This document shows positions 8,512 through 17,712 of a stretch of 64,000 nucleotides of DNA, piece by piece. The stretch lies in contig NZ_CM001488.1 of the NCBI RefSeq assembly GCF_000233695.2, positions 2,412,279 through 2,476,278 on the forward strand, read 5' to 3'. This DNA comes from Desulfobacter postgatei 2ac9. Its GTDB lineage: Bacteria > Desulfobacterota > Desulfobacteria > Desulfobacterales > Desulfobacteraceae. Positions within the stretch are counted from its first letter, which is position 1, and the number at the start of each line of letters is the position of its first letter. The notes below the pieces were generated by a model. The model made no database searches. It saw only the letters and a list, made by a program, of their open reading frames with translations, and had not been told where the DNA came from. A program made the translations under genes and the position numbers.

Positions 8512-9222
8512 ATGACGGATTCGCTGGCTATGCTGGCCCTGCTGATCGGCCTGGAACTGGTTCTTGGTATAGACAATATTCTCGTAATCTCCATCCTGGT
8601 CTCAAAAATTGAAAAGGCGAAGCGGGATTTTGCCAGAATCCTCGGCCTTGCCCTGGCAATGGCGGTACGTATTCTCATGCTCTTTATACTGCTAAAACTG
8701 GCGAGCCTTACCAATCCAATTATTTTGCTGTTTTCGATTCGAGATCTCATATTAATGGCAGGGGGCATGTTCCTGCTTTGGAAAGCAGTATCCGAAATTC
8801 ATCACACCATTGAAAAGGAGGAAGAACTCGACGAAGAACATTCAGGCGCCTCAGTTGTTATGACCGCCGTCGTTTCCCAGATCGTACTGCTGGATATTGT
8901 CTTTTCGGTAGATTCGGTGATCACCGCCATAGGCCTTACCGACAAAGTATGGGTGATTATCACCGCTGTGATTGCCTCTTTTGCCGTGCTGCTTTTCTTT
9001 GCAAAACCTGTGGGGGAGTTTATTCTCAAGCGTCCATCAATTAAAATCCTGGCGCTCTCCTTTCTGATAACCATCGGTATCACCATTTTCATGGAAGGGA
9101 TGCACAAGCATGTGCCCAAGGCCTATATTTACCTGCCCATGGGGTTCGCTCTCTTTGTGGAGGCCCTGCAACTCAGGTATGAACATAACAAGGTCAAAAA
9201 GAAAAAAGTCGGCTCCCCTTAA
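8512..9222 (+). CDS. TerC-family integral membrane protein
   Basis: A 236-residue polytopic protein of the TerC family. The two hallmark acidic membrane motifs are LELVLGIDNILVI near the N-terminus and DIVFSVDSVITAIG in the middle. About seven hydrophobic helices are visible, and a short acidic loop (EKEEELDEEHS) lies between helices 3 and 4. The C-terminus is basic (KVKKKKVGSP). GAGAGGA lies 7 bases before the ATG. The family has been linked to tellurite resistance and, in characterised members, to manganese export. It is transcribed divergently from the RlmN-type gene, with 106 bp between them. Confidence 0.88.
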   Translation: MTDSLAMLALLIGLELVLGIDNILVISILVSKIEKAKRDFARILGLALAMAVRILMLFILLKLASLTNPIILLFSIRDLILMAGGMFLLWKAVSEIHHTIEKEEELDEEHSGASVVMTAVVSQIVLLDIVFSVDSVITAIGLTDKVWVIITAVIASFAVLLFFAKPVGEFILKRPSIKILALSFLITIGITIFMEGMHKHVPKAYIYLPMGFALFVEALQLRYEHNKVKKKKVGSP

Positions 9223-9224
9223 GG

Positions 9225-9258
9225 GCCATGGAAATATTAAAATTTCCTTTTCCATGGC
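9225..9258 (+). terminator. Hairpin downstream of terC
   Basis: Perfect 10-bp arms GCCATGGAAA (9225-9234) and TTTCCATGGC (9249-9258) enclose a 14-base AT-rich loop directly after the terC stop. There is no T-run after it on the plus strand, so intrinsic termination is only possible, not clear. Confidence 0.4.
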
Positions 9259-9342
9259 TGTATTGCTGCTTTCAGCAAATAACCGAAAAGAGGGGGCTTG
9301 AATTGTTGGCGCCCAGTGCCCATGGGATGCGCAGAACCTAAA

Positions 9343-10659
9343 TTACCCGAGGTTGAGAACGATTTTAACGGTATCACCGGCTTTCAAATCACTGGCCCGT
9401 TTTAGCCTGTTGAGTCGGATCAATTTTTCTACTGATATTCCATTGTATCTTTTAGAAATCTTCCAAAGCGTATCGCCGGGCAGGACTTTGTAGTAAATAA
9501 CGGTTGTCTGGGCGGGTCGAGGCATTAAGGTACAAATTGCGCCGGAATTTTTGTGTATGCGCAATTTCTGCCCCGGATGGATCTCACTTCCTCTAAGGCA
9601 GTTCCAACTTTTCAATTGTTCAACCGAACATCCATGCTGTTTTGCGATACTATAGAGGGTATCTCCCTTTCCTACCCGATGGCAAGTCTCTGCGTCGCGA
9701 GCAGAATGGGTCCCTTTGGGTTTGATGGCTATGGCTGAGCTGGTTTTGGGATCCAGAGATCCCATGCCTAAAGCGATATAGGATTGGGAAAGTATACTGC
9801 CGACAAATCGATTTCTCACGGACCTGCATGCAACACCCAACGCAATGGCGATCATCCGTCGGCCGTTTTTTTCCGAAGTGGCCGCCAGGCAGAATTTCGC
9901 ATTATTGGTGAACCCTGTTTTTAATCCGTCCACCTCTTCATAGGTTACCACAAGTGGGTTATGATTTCTCAGCCGTATGCGTTTTCCACTTTGCGAGATC
10001 ACGGATTCACCCATGCGGGTGATTTGCAGCAACTTATCATATTTGAGCATTTCCCTGCAAAGCAGAAGAAGATCCGAAGGAGTGGAATAATTGTCATTAT
10101 AACTGTTCCGAGCGGGCATGCCCGTGGCGTTGGAAAAACCCGTTGACGCCATGCCCAGTTGTTTCGCGCGCCGGTTCATGCGATACACGAAATTTTTTTC
10201 AGTACCCCCCAAATACTGGGATAAAAGATATGTCGCATCATTGCCCGAGGATATAAGGGCTGCTTTCATTAGGTCCTCCACGCAAAGAGAGCGGCCTGAT
10301 TTCAGCCCGACCATGGAGCCTCCCACACGGGTCGCTTCCGGGGTGACCCGAATGGGCGTATCCCAGGATATTTTCCCGGCACGAATATCTTCAAAGACCA
10401 ACAGCCCCACCATCATTTTGGTCAGGGATGCAATGGGATACGTGTGATGCATATTCTTATTCCATACAACGGTGTCTGTAGAAAGATCGTACAAAAGTCC
10501 GGCCCGGACCGCCTGGTCGTTAATTCGAACCCTCGGGGGGAGTAAAGCCGATTTAGATTGTGCGGCGGAAGCGGCATATCCTTGAAATAAAAGTAATATA
10601 AATGTAAAGAAAAGAATATAAAACCGTTTCAAATTGTGTGATTTTTCTGTTTGCGGCAT
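9343..10659 (-). CDS. D-alanyl-D-alanine carboxypeptidase with two C-terminal LysM domains
   Basis: About 438 residues from the ATG at 10659, which begins just before a signal peptide (FYILFFTFILLLFQGYAASA). The S11 peptidase (PBP5-like) domain carries the catalytic SxxK in ASLTKMM, the SGN motif in ISSGNDAT and KTG in DGLKTGFTN. It would trim the terminal D-Ala of peptidoglycan stem peptides in the periplasm. In place of the usual C-terminal PBP5 beta domain and amphipathic anchor there are two LysM repeats (CHRVGKGDTLYSIAKQHG and YYKVLPGDTLWKISKRY), which should bind glycan strands. The frame is open 26 codons further upstream, but no ribosome-binding site supports that start. Confidence 0.87.
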   Translation of the reverse strand: MPQTEKSHNLKRFYILFFTFILLLFQGYAASAAQSKSALLPPRVRINDQAVRAGLLYDLSTDTVVWNKNMHHTYPIASLTKMMVGLLVFEDIRAGKISWDTPIRVTPEATRVGGSMVGLKSGRSLCVEDLMKAALISSGNDATYLLSQYLGGTEKNFVYRMNRRAKQLGMASTGFSNATGMPARNSYNDNYSTPSDLLLLCREMLKYDKLLQITRMGESVISQSGKRIRLRNHNPLVVTYEEVDGLKTGFTNNAKFCLAATSEKNGRRMIAIALGVACRSVRNRFVGSILSQSYIALGMGSLDPKTSSAIAIKPKGTHSARDAETCHRVGKGDTLYSIAKQHGCSVEQLKSWNCLRGSEIHPGQKLRIHKNSGAICTLMPRPAQTTVIYYKVLPGDTLWKISKRYNGISVEKLIRLNRLKRASDLKAGDTVKIVLNLG

Positions 10660-10977
10660 TATCACAAGATATTTAAGGTAAATAAAGAATGGCCTTTTTA
10701 TTTGACAAAATATAGGCGGATCAATCTTTCGTGTCAAGTGTTAAGCCAAACGCGGCATGCAAAATATCGACACCCATAGCTTACTAAAAAATTAAGCTTT
10801 TTACCATAGAACAGTACAAAGAGTTGATCTGGGCCAACCCTCAAGCCGGGTATGTTTATGACAATCGTTGATGAGCTGATTTTTTACATGCCCTTGCCCT
10901 GCTCAAGCGGTTGATACATTGAATTTTTGAATCATACCTGATAAATATAATGGCTTAAATTTTTAAGGGGATACACA

Positions 10978-11847
10978 ATGCACTACGAAGGTATGATAAT
11001 CAGGCCTCCCAGCGAGGCGAACAGCATACTGCTCCAGGTTACGCTGGGCTGTTCCCATAATAAATGTACCTTTTGCGGGACCTATAGGGAAAAACGCTTC
11101 AACATAAAAAAAGATGATGTGATCTTTTCAGACATAGAATTTGCAAGGGCGCACTGCCGTCGGCAGAACCGCTTGTTTCTATGTGATGGGGATGCTTTGA
11201 TCCTTCCTATGAAACGCCTGGTTCCCATCCTTGAAAGGATCCGGGACCGGCTGCCCTGGGTGGAGCGGGTGGGCGTCTATGCCAACACCAAAAGCATCAG
11301 GATGAAAACCGATGAAGAGCTGGCCCTGCTTCACAACCTTGGACTCAAGATTGCCTACATGGGCCTTGAATCCGGTGACAACAAGGTGCTTGAAGCCATC
11401 CGCAAGGGTGCGGATGCGGATAAAATGATCGCCATGGGAAAAAAGTTAAAAAAGGCCGGCATCAAGGTTTCGGTCACGGTTTTGCTTGGGCTTGGTGGCC
11501 GCAAAGGTTCCTTGGACCATGCCCGGGAGACCGGCAGGGTACTTACGGCCATGGACCCTGACTTTGTCGGTGCGTTAAGCCTGATGCTCATCCCCGGCAC
11601 AGAACTGCATGACCAGTATGTCAAAGGAGACTTTCAGCTGCTCGGGCCGGATGAGATGCTCACCGAGCTTGGGGCCATGATTTCTGCCACCAACCTGACA
11701 GACGGCCTTTTCCACGCCAATCATGCATCCAATTATTTACCCATACGGGCGCATTTGCCCCGGGATAAAGAAAAAACCCTTGAACTTATATCCCGGGCCC
11801 TGGACGGCAAAGTTGCGTTGAAACCCGAATATATGAGAGCTTTATAA
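10978..11847 (+). CDS. Radical SAM protein
   Basis: A 289-residue radical SAM protein. The cluster motif is [13 protein letters not shown]-x4-C-x2-C rather than the usual C-x3-C-x2-C, as in the elongator-protein-3/MiaB-like superfamily subgroup with an N-terminal [12 protein letters not shown] leader. Further radical SAM elements are [18 protein letters not shown] (SAM-binding GxES) and [15 protein letters not shown] lies 9 bases before the ATG. Close relatives are usually annotated only as radical SAM proteins, and the substrate is not known. The stop lies 29 bp before the transketolase start, in the same orientation, so cotranscription is likely. Upstream (10738-10977) I see no gene. Confidence 0.85.
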   Translation: MHYEGMIIRPPSEANSILLQVTLGCSHNKCTFCGTYREKRFNIKKDDVIFSDIEFARAHCRRQNRLFLCDGDALILPMKRLVPILERIRDRLPWVERVGVYANTKSIRMKTDEELALLHNLGLKIAYMGLESGDNKVLEAIRKGADADKMIAMGKKLKKAGIKVSVTVLLGLGGRKGSLDHARETGRVLTAMDPDFVGALSLMLIPGTELHDQYVKGDFQLLGPDEMLTELGAMISATNLTDGLFHANHASNYLPIRAHLPRDKEKTLELISRALDGKVALKPEYMRAL

Positions 11848-11876
11848 TTTTTAAATTTTTTACAGGAGAACTATCC

Positions 11877-13880
11877 ATGGCTGATGCCGAAAACAACAAC
11901 CAAGACCAGCTCACCGTCAACACCATCCGCGCTCTGTGCATGGACATGGTCCAGAAAGCCAATTCCGGGCATCCCGGTGCCCCCATGGGCCTGGCACCTG
12001 CCGCTTATGTGGTTTTCAAACACTTTTTAAAACAGAACCCGGCCAATCCATCCTGGGTAGACCGGGATCGTTTTGTTCTGTCCGGCGGGCATGCATCCTC
12101 ATTGTTGTACGCTCTTTTATATCTGTTTGGCTACGGGTTAACCCTGGATGACTTAAAAAATTTCAGACAGTGGGGCTCCAAAACCCCGGGACATCCCGAG
12201 TACGGAGAGACTCCGGGTGTGGAAACCACCACCGGTCCCCTTGGACAGGGCGTGGCCAATGCCGTGGGCATGGCCATTGCCGAACGCCATATGGCGGATC
12301 GGTTCAACAAGGATGACCAGTATGTGATTGATCATTACACCTATGCCATCTGCGGTGACGGGGATCTCATGGAAGGGGTCGCGCTTGAAGCCGTTTCCCT
12401 GGCAGGGCATCTGGGGCTTGGCCGTTTGATCCTCATTTATGACGACAATCAAATCACGATCGAAGGCAAAACCGGCATCGCGTTTACCGAAAACACCCGG
12501 GCCAAATTCGAGGCCATGAACTGGCATGTGGTCGAGGTGGCGGACGGCAACGATCTTTCTGCCATTGAAAAGGCAATTCGGTCAGCCAAGGATGCGGTTT
12601 CCAGGCCCTCGTTAATAAAAATTCGTACGCATATCGCCTATGGCAGCCCCAGCAAACAGGATTCACCGGATGCCCACGGCTCACCCCTGGGTGAAGAAGA
12701 GATCAAAGTGGTGAAAAAATTCTATGGTCTGCCCGAAGATAAGGATTTCTATGTGCCTGATGAAGTTCTGGACAACACACGCAAGGCATTGGCATATGGG
12801 GAGGGGTATGAGAAAACCTGGCAGGAGGCGTTCACAAAATTTAAGACCCTCTACCCCGAAGACGCCAATCTGTTTGTGGATGCCATCACAGGGTTTTTAA
12901 CCAAAGGATGGGACAAGGATATTCCTGTGTTTAAGCCCGAGGACGGACCTGTGGCCACACGGGCTGCTTCAGGTAAGGTGCTCAACGCCATCGCACCGAA
13001 CCTGCCGGCTTTGATGGGCGGATCTGCCGACCTTGCGCCTTCCAACAAAACTTACATGACCTGTGCCGAGGAGTTCCAGAAAGAGGTGTGGGGCGGCAGA
13101 AACATTCGTTTCGGCGTCCGGGAACATGCCATGGGTGCCATCATGAGCGGCATGTACCTGCATGGCGGGGTCCGGCCCTTTGGCGGTACCTTCCTGGTGT
13201 TTTCCGACTACATGCGGCCAGCCATCCGGGTGGCATCCCTGATGCGGCTGCCCATCATCTATGTGTTTACCCATGACTCCGTGGCCGTGGGCGAAGACGG
13301 TCCCACCCACCAGCCCGTGGAACATGTGGCTGCGCTGCGCGCGATTCCCGGGCTTACCGTAATCCGGCCGGCAGATGCCAATGAAACGGTCTTTGCCTGG
13401 AAAAAGGCTTTGGGCACCTTGAACAGCCCCACGGCCTTGATTCTTTCCCGGCAGAAACTGCCCACCCTGGATCTGTCCAATTCAGACGGAGATATGATAT
13501 GGGGCGGATACACCGTAAAAAGTGCGGGCAAAACCCCTGATATGCTGATCATTGCCACGGGCTCAGAGGTTCACATCAGCGTGGCGGCTGCAGATATTTT
13601 GGAAAAAGAACACAATATCAAGGCGTCTGTGGTTTCCCTGCTCTCCTGGGAACTGTTTGAACAGGCGCCTGTGGCATATAAAGAAAGAATGTTACCCGCC
13701 TCCGTTACCAAACGCCTCACCGTTGAGGCCGGTATTTCAATGGGTTGGGAAAAGTATGCCGGCAGCCAGGGTAAATGCATCAGCATTGAACGGTTCGGCG
13801 CATCAGCCCCGGGCGGCAAGGTACTTAAAGAGTTTGGTTTTTCCGTGGACAACATCGTAAAAACCGCCCTGGAAATGTAA
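11877..13880 (+). CDS. tkt: Transketolase
   Basis: A full-length transketolase of 667 residues. Motifs are the N-terminal [10 protein letters not shown], the thiamine-diphosphate-binding GDGDLMEGV followed by the distal Asn in [10 protein letters not shown], and the C-terminal [12 protein letters not shown] and [18 protein letters not shown]. It transfers two-carbon ketol units between sugar phosphates in the non-oxidative pentose phosphate pathway and needs thiamine diphosphate and Mg2+. AGGAG lies 7 bases upstream of the ATG. It sits 29 bp after the radical SAM gene and 34 bp before yjbQ, so the three probably form one transcript. Confidence 0.96.
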   Translation: MADAENNNQDQLTVNTIRALCMDMVQKANSGHPGAPMGLAPAAYVVFKHFLKQNPANPSWVDRDRFVLSGGHASSLLYALLYLFGYGLTLDDLKNFRQWGSKTPGHPEYGETPGVETTTGPLGQGVANAVGMAIAERHMADRFNKDDQYVIDHYTYAICGDGDLMEGVALEAVSLAGHLGLGRLILIYDDNQITIEGKTGIAFTENTRAKFEAMNWHVVEVADGNDLSAIEKAIRSAKDAVSRPSLIKIRTHIAYGSPSKQDSPDAHGSPLGEEEIKVVKKFYGLPEDKDFYVPDEVLDNTRKALAYGEGYEKTWQEAFTKFKTLYPEDANLFVDAITGFLTKGWDKDIPVFKPEDGPVATRAASGKVLNAIAPNLPALMGGSADLAPSNKTYMTCAEEFQKEVWGGRNIRFGVREHAMGAIMSGMYLHGGVRPFGGTFLVFSDYMRPAIRVASLMRLPIIYVFTHDSVAVGEDGPTHQPVEHVAALRAIPGLTVIRPADANETVFAWKKALGTLNSPTALILSRQKLPTLDLSNSDGDMIWGGYTVKSAGKTPDMLIIATGSEVHISVAAADILEKEHNIKASVVSLLSWELFEQAPVAYKERMLPASVTKRLTVEAGISMGWEKYAGSQGKCISIERFGASAPGGKVLKEFGFSVDNIVKTALEM

Positions 13881-13914
13881 ATTAAAAGCGAATCAGGGGG
13901 GATTAAATAGACAG

Positions 13915-14307
13915 ATGCAGTTTTCAATTAAAACCGGGGCCAGGACCCAGATGATGGACATTACCGCCCAGGTCCGGGACATTGTCCGGCAGTCCGGCGT
14001 ACGCAACGGCCTTGTGCATGTATTTTCCATGCACACCACAGGTGCTGTGACTATTAATGAAAATGCGGATCCGGCAGTGCCTGTCGATATTTTATCCTGC
14101 ATCAACAAAGTGATCCCCTTTGATGACAATTTCAAGCACATGGAAGGCAATTCAGCGGCCCACATAAAGGTAAGTCTGTTCGGACCCTCTGAAACCGTTG
14201 GCCTTGAAAATGGAAATCTGGTCCTGGGTACCTGGCAAAGTCTTTTTTTCTGCGAGTTTGACGGGCCCAGAACCCGAAAAATCAACGTGACAATTGTCGG
14301 CGCATAA
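13915..14307 (+). CDS. YjbQ/UPF0047 family protein (secondary thiamine-phosphate synthase-like)
   Basis: A 130-residue single-domain protein of the YjbQ (UPF0047) family. Conserved features are FSMHTTGAVTINENADP, FKHMEGNSAAHIK and GTWQSLFFCEFDGPRTRKI, with the His/Glu metal-site residues in place. Some members can replace thiamine-phosphate synthase when overexpressed, and the physiological role is unsettled. The gene follows a thiamine-diphosphate enzyme (transketolase) by 34 bp, with GGGGG ahead of the ATG, which is suggestive though not proof of a thiamine link. Confidence 0.9.
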   Translation: MQFSIKTGARTQMMDITAQVRDIVRQSGVRNGLVHVFSMHTTGAVTINENADPAVPVDILSCINKVIPFDDNFKHMEGNSAAHIKVSLFGPSETVGLENGNLVLGTWQSLFFCEFDGPRTRKINVTIVGA

Positions 14308-14318
14308 CATCTTCAATC

Positions 14319-14347
14319 ATACCGGCTCAGTTAATTTTATCCGGTAT
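14319..14347. terminator. Hairpin between converging genes
   Basis: ATACCGG (14319-14325) and CCGGTAT (14341-14347) form a 7-bp stem with a 15-base AT-rich loop between yjbQ and the converging TPR gene. The T-run is weak on both strands. Confidence 0.35.
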
Positions 14348-14438
14348 TAAAAATTGCCCCGTCAAGCCTTCGAAATGGAGATGAACACAACGTGGCCGAT
14401 GTTATGATCAAGCCCGCATATTTCTTTTTCCCATTATT

Positions 14439-16730
14439 TTATTGAGTTATTTCCTCTATCAATTTTTTTGCGTCACTGGCCCCGGGGAAATTATCATTAA
14501 GCTCCAGGGCCTTGGACAGCTCTTTGAGTGCCTGCTGTTTTTCCCCTTTTCCGTAATACGCCAGCCCTAAATGGTAGCGGATAATGGGATGGTTTGGTTG
14601 TTTTTCCAGGCAGTCCAAAAATTCGGCAACGGCATTTCCGTACAACCCTTTTTTATAATAGGCAAATCCCATCGTATCCATGATGCTCGGATCTTCGGGA
14701 TAAAGGGCTTTCGCTGTTTTTGCCAAGGCCAGGGCCTCGTCAAATTTATCTGTCCGGCTTGCCAGGTAAAATGACAGATTGTTGGCGGCGGCGGCATAGT
14801 TGGGATTGATTTCAAGGGCTTTACGGTAATGGGTTTCTGCGTCATCAAATTTGTTTTCCGCTTCAAGAAGGACGGCCAGCAACATATGGGGCGGGGCCAG
14901 TTTATCATTTTTTTCAATCATGGTCAGATATTGTTTTTTTGCGTCCTCAATATTTTTCTGGGACAGGTATATTTTTGCCAGCGTTCCGTAGGGACTCAGA
15001 TAATCCGGGGCAAGGTCAACGGCTTTCAGCAGTTCTGATTCTGCCTGTTTCATATCCTTCTGGGCCAGATAAATATTTGCACGGGTGCTGTGCACAAGCG
15101 CTTTTAAATTATTGTTATCCGTGAATGCATCCATCTGCTGAGTACACAGGGCATGGGCAGTATCAAATTCTTTCTGGACCACGGCGTTTCTGATTCTCAG
15201 GGTAAATACGTCAATGAGTTTGTTGTTCAGGGACCAGGCCTTTTCCAGCAGAGGGGCTGCCTGGTCAAATTGCCTCAGCGCAGATTTTAAGTAGGCAAGC
15301 CGGTAATATCCTGCCGGATTGTCAGAGCCGATTTCAATCATTTTTTTATAATCGTCTTCAGCTTCCTTAATTTTTTTCAGGGCCACATAGGCGTTACCCC
15401 GGAGCATATAGGCCCGATAGATTTTGGGATCAAGCTTAATTACCGCGGTGGTCTGATTTACGGCAAGATCATAGGCGTGCTGGCGCAAATAAATTTCAGA
15501 CATCAGCAACCGGGCCTGGGTATACTCCGGTTTCAGCTCCACCGCCTTGACCAGGGCTGATGCCGCCTGGTTCGGCTCCCCTATTCCGATATAAGAAAGG
15601 CCTTTAAAATATTGAACCCTGTGGGCATTTGGTTCTTCCTTTTCAAGGGCGATAAGGATATTGAGCGCATCCTGATATTTTTTTTGAAAAATCAGAATTT
15701 CGCTTTTCAGCATTCTGGCATCCGGCAACTTGGGCCGTTTTTTGAGAATGCCGGCGACCAGGTTCTCCGCTTCGTCTATTTTTTTCTCCTTGTACAGGAA
15801 TCTTGCCAAGATCATCTGGCTATTGCTGTCTTCAGAATCAAGAGCAGCGGCTTTCCTGTACAATTCAAGGGCCTTATCCTTTTGGTCCGTCACGTTATAG
15901 AATCCGGCCAGTATAACCATGGACCGGGGAGTATCCGGTTGGATCTCAACCGCCTTTTTAAACGCGGTCTCAGCTTCTTGGAAATTTTTTGTTCTCAGAT
16001 AAAAATTACCCAGAAGAATCTGGTGCCCTGGATTTTCAGGATGCTCTGCCGCTGACAGATGTAATTGTTCCTCTGCTTTATCCAATTGTTTTCGCAGAAT
16101 ATAGAACTGAGCCAGGACGTTTCTGGGCGTTGTTGTATCTTTGCCTGATTCCACAGCTTTGAGCAAAAAAGCTTCAGCCTCGTCGAATTTTTTTTGGCCG
16201 GCTTTTATGGCGGCCATGGCATGGAGGGCTCCCACATGGCTGTTCTGGATTTCAAGAATTTTTTCAAAAACAATCCGGCCATCTTCAATCTGATTCTTTC
16301 TGATCAGAACCTGTCCTTTGAGAAAGAGCGCGTCCAGGTTTTGGGGGTCCTTTTTCAGAATATTATCGATCCTGGCCTGGGTTTCCGGCAGTTTTTTATC
16401 CAGAAAATAAAATCTCGATAATTTCACCAGGGCTTCAATATTTTCCGGATCAAGTTTTTCTACGCTGGAATAGAGGGCAAAGGCCGATTTTAACTGCCCT
16501 GTCTTCATGAATGTGTCGCCAAGCTTCAAAAGGACTGCCGTATCTTTATTGTCTATCTGGAGCGCGTTCTTATATTCTATTTCAGCCTTTTTATACTCCC
16601 TTGCATCAAAGTATTCGTCACCCTTTTTTACATGGGCTGCTTTTTTTTCGTCCTTGTTTGCGCATCCAAATCCGGTGCAAGTAATCAATGTGATGAAAAT
16701 GACTAATATAATTTTGGAACAGGTTTTCAT
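14439..16730 (-). CDS. Large TPR-repeat lipoprotein
   Basis: About 763 residues from the ATG at 16730, which has AGAGG 6 bases upstream. The N-terminus is a lipoprotein signal: a basic start, hydrophobic core IILVIFITLITCTGF, then GCANKDEKK with the likely lipidated Cys. The remainder is a continuous array of about 20 TPR motifs, for example EYKKAEIEYKNALQIDNKD and FDDAETHYRKALEINP. The last repeats contain DTMGFAYYKKGLYGNAV, a pattern shared with the TPR protein at 17709-20054. It resembles the TPR lipoproteins (PrsT-like) of exopolysaccharide/PEP-CTERM loci, but no exosortase or polysaccharide genes lie here. It is divergent from the 16858-20054 pair, and a scaffold role in an envelope complex is inferred. 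Confidence 0.82.
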   Translation of the reverse strand: MKTCSKIILVIFITLITCTGFGCANKDEKKAAHVKKGDEYFDAREYKKAEIEYKNALQIDNKDTAVLLKLGDTFMKTGQLKSAFALYSSVEKLDPENIEALVKLSRFYFLDKKLPETQARIDNILKKDPQNLDALFLKGQVLIRKNQIEDGRIVFEKILEIQNSHVGALHAMAAIKAGQKKFDEAEAFLLKAVESGKDTTTPRNVLAQFYILRKQLDKAEEQLHLSAAEHPENPGHQILLGNFYLRTKNFQEAETAFKKAVEIQPDTPRSMVILAGFYNVTDQKDKALELYRKAAALDSEDSNSQMILARFLYKEKKIDEAENLVAGILKKRPKLPDARMLKSEILIFQKKYQDALNILIALEKEEPNAHRVQYFKGLSYIGIGEPNQAASALVKAVELKPEYTQARLLMSEIYLRQHAYDLAVNQTTAVIKLDPKIYRAYMLRGNAYVALKKIKEAEDDYKKMIEIGSDNPAGYYRLAYLKSALRQFDQAAPLLEKAWSLNNKLIDVFTLRIRNAVVQKEFDTAHALCTQQMDAFTDNNNLKALVHSTRANIYLAQKDMKQAESELLKAVDLAPDYLSPYGTLAKIYLSQKNIEDAKKQYLTMIEKNDKLAPPHMLLAVLLEAENKFDDAETHYRKALEINPNYAAAANNLSFYLASRTDKFDEALALAKTAKALYPEDPSIMDTMGFAYYKKGLYGNAVAEFLDCLEKQPNHPIIRYHLGLAYYGKGEKQQALKELSKALELNDNFPGASDAKKLIEEITQ

Positions 16731-16791
16731 GAACAACCTCTTTAAAAGTGAATTGGCTTTTTAATTACTTTATGATAACGCTCAAATGTTA

Positions 16792-16806
16792 AATACAATT
16801 TGTATT
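16792..16806. promoter_or_regulatory. Palindromic operator candidate between divergent TPR genes
   Basis: AATACAA-T-TTGTATT is a perfect 15-base palindrome with 7-base arms. It is near the middle of the intergenic region separating the TPR lipoprotein gene from the divergent two-gene unit. A second short inverted repeat (CGAAAT at 16829-16834, ATTTCG at 16839-16844) lies just before the 16858 start. Such a position suits a shared repressor or activator site, though no regulator is recognised nearby. Confidence 0.4.
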
Positions 16807-16857
16807 ATGGGATACTCAGTATTGTCAACGAAATAAAAATTTCGACATTGTAGGAAC

Positions 16858-17712
16858 ATGGAACGAGATATGCGGACGCGGTATTTGATTTTAAACATTT
16901 TGGGGACGCTGTTTTTTTTGTGCTTAACCCAGGGAAAAACGTATGCCTGGTTTCATTTTTCCGACACATGCGAAAATTGTCCCGTTTTCGAGTCGCCCCG
17001 AATCGCAGAGGAGGTCTCCAAAACCTATGCCTTTCTGCCGAATACCCCGGATGCTGACTCAGAAATCCGCCTGTATAGAACATTTTCTAAAGAGTCGTCT
17101 CCGGCAAGCGCCGGAGAGCTTAAGATTGATATTCCTTTTAATCTTTTATCCGCATCAGAGACAAACGTTCAAGCCTCGCTTGACCGCCGGATTGCCGCAA
17201 ATCTCAGGTTAAAAAATCTTATAGAGCAATACCGGGCGCTACAAAAACGAAATGCCGAACTGTTAAAGGATTTGAGCATCCCTTATCTTGAGGCAAAAAA
17301 AAGCCGCAAAACAGCGGCAGCGGTATCTGATGCCAAAGAATTGGTGCCTGCCGACAGCCTGAAACGGGAAGTGGCAGAGGTGATTCTTTTTCAGACCGAC
17401 GGAAAAGTAAGCCTGCCTGTTCAAGAGAGCCGAGATCTTCAGCCGGTCCAGGCAGAAAAAAAAGGCAGGGAGGATTCAATGCCTGCCCTTGAAAAATACG
17501 AGGCGTTGAGTTTAGAAGAGGTGTATTCGAAAAATCCGGTAGGCAGCGGCGCATATCACCAAACCTATGGCCGGGATACGGAAGTACCTTCGATTTTTTC
17601 CTTGGGACTCAAGCTGCTGCAGGCTCTGGCAAACAATAAAATTGAAATTCTTTCCTGGGCGGCTGTTATGGCCGTTATCGGTCTGGTCGGTCTGATTGTG
17701 GTGAAACGATGA
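16858..17712 (+). CDS. Unknown secreted protein with C-terminal membrane anchor
   Basis: A 284-residue protein with no family I recognise. It starts with a signal peptide (LILNILGTLFFLCLTQGKTYA), then has a CxxC pair (DTCENCPVF). A charged, coiled-coil-prone middle follows (about residues 105-150, RIAANLRLKNLIEQYRALQK), then a low-complexity region, and finally a C-terminal hydrophobic helix (ILSWAAVMAVIGLVGLIVV) ending in KR. This signal-peptide/anchor layout with a terminal basic pair resembles sortase- or exosortase-type C-termini, but no sorting motif is evident. It overlaps the next gene by 4 bases (ATGA). The ATG at 16870 is an alternative start with better ribosome-site spacing. Confidence 0.7.
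   Translation: MERDMRTRYLILNILGTLFFLCLTQGKTYAWFHFSDTCENCPVFESPRIAEEVSKTYAFLPNTPDADSEIRLYRTFSKESSPASAGELKIDIPFNLLSASETNVQASLDRRIAANLRLKNLIEQYRALQKRNAELLKDLSIPYLEAKKSRKTAAAVSDAKELVPADSLKREVAEVILFQTDGKVSLPVQESRDLQPVQAEKKGREDSMPALEKYEALSLEEVYSKNPVGSGAYHQTYGRDTEVPSIFSLGLKLLQALANNKIEILSWAAVMAVIGLVGLIVVKR

Noticed and set aside
12153-12527. Minus-strand open frames inside tkt and other GC-rich genes
   Set aside because: They are complementary-frame shadows of strongly conserved genes and show no family signature.
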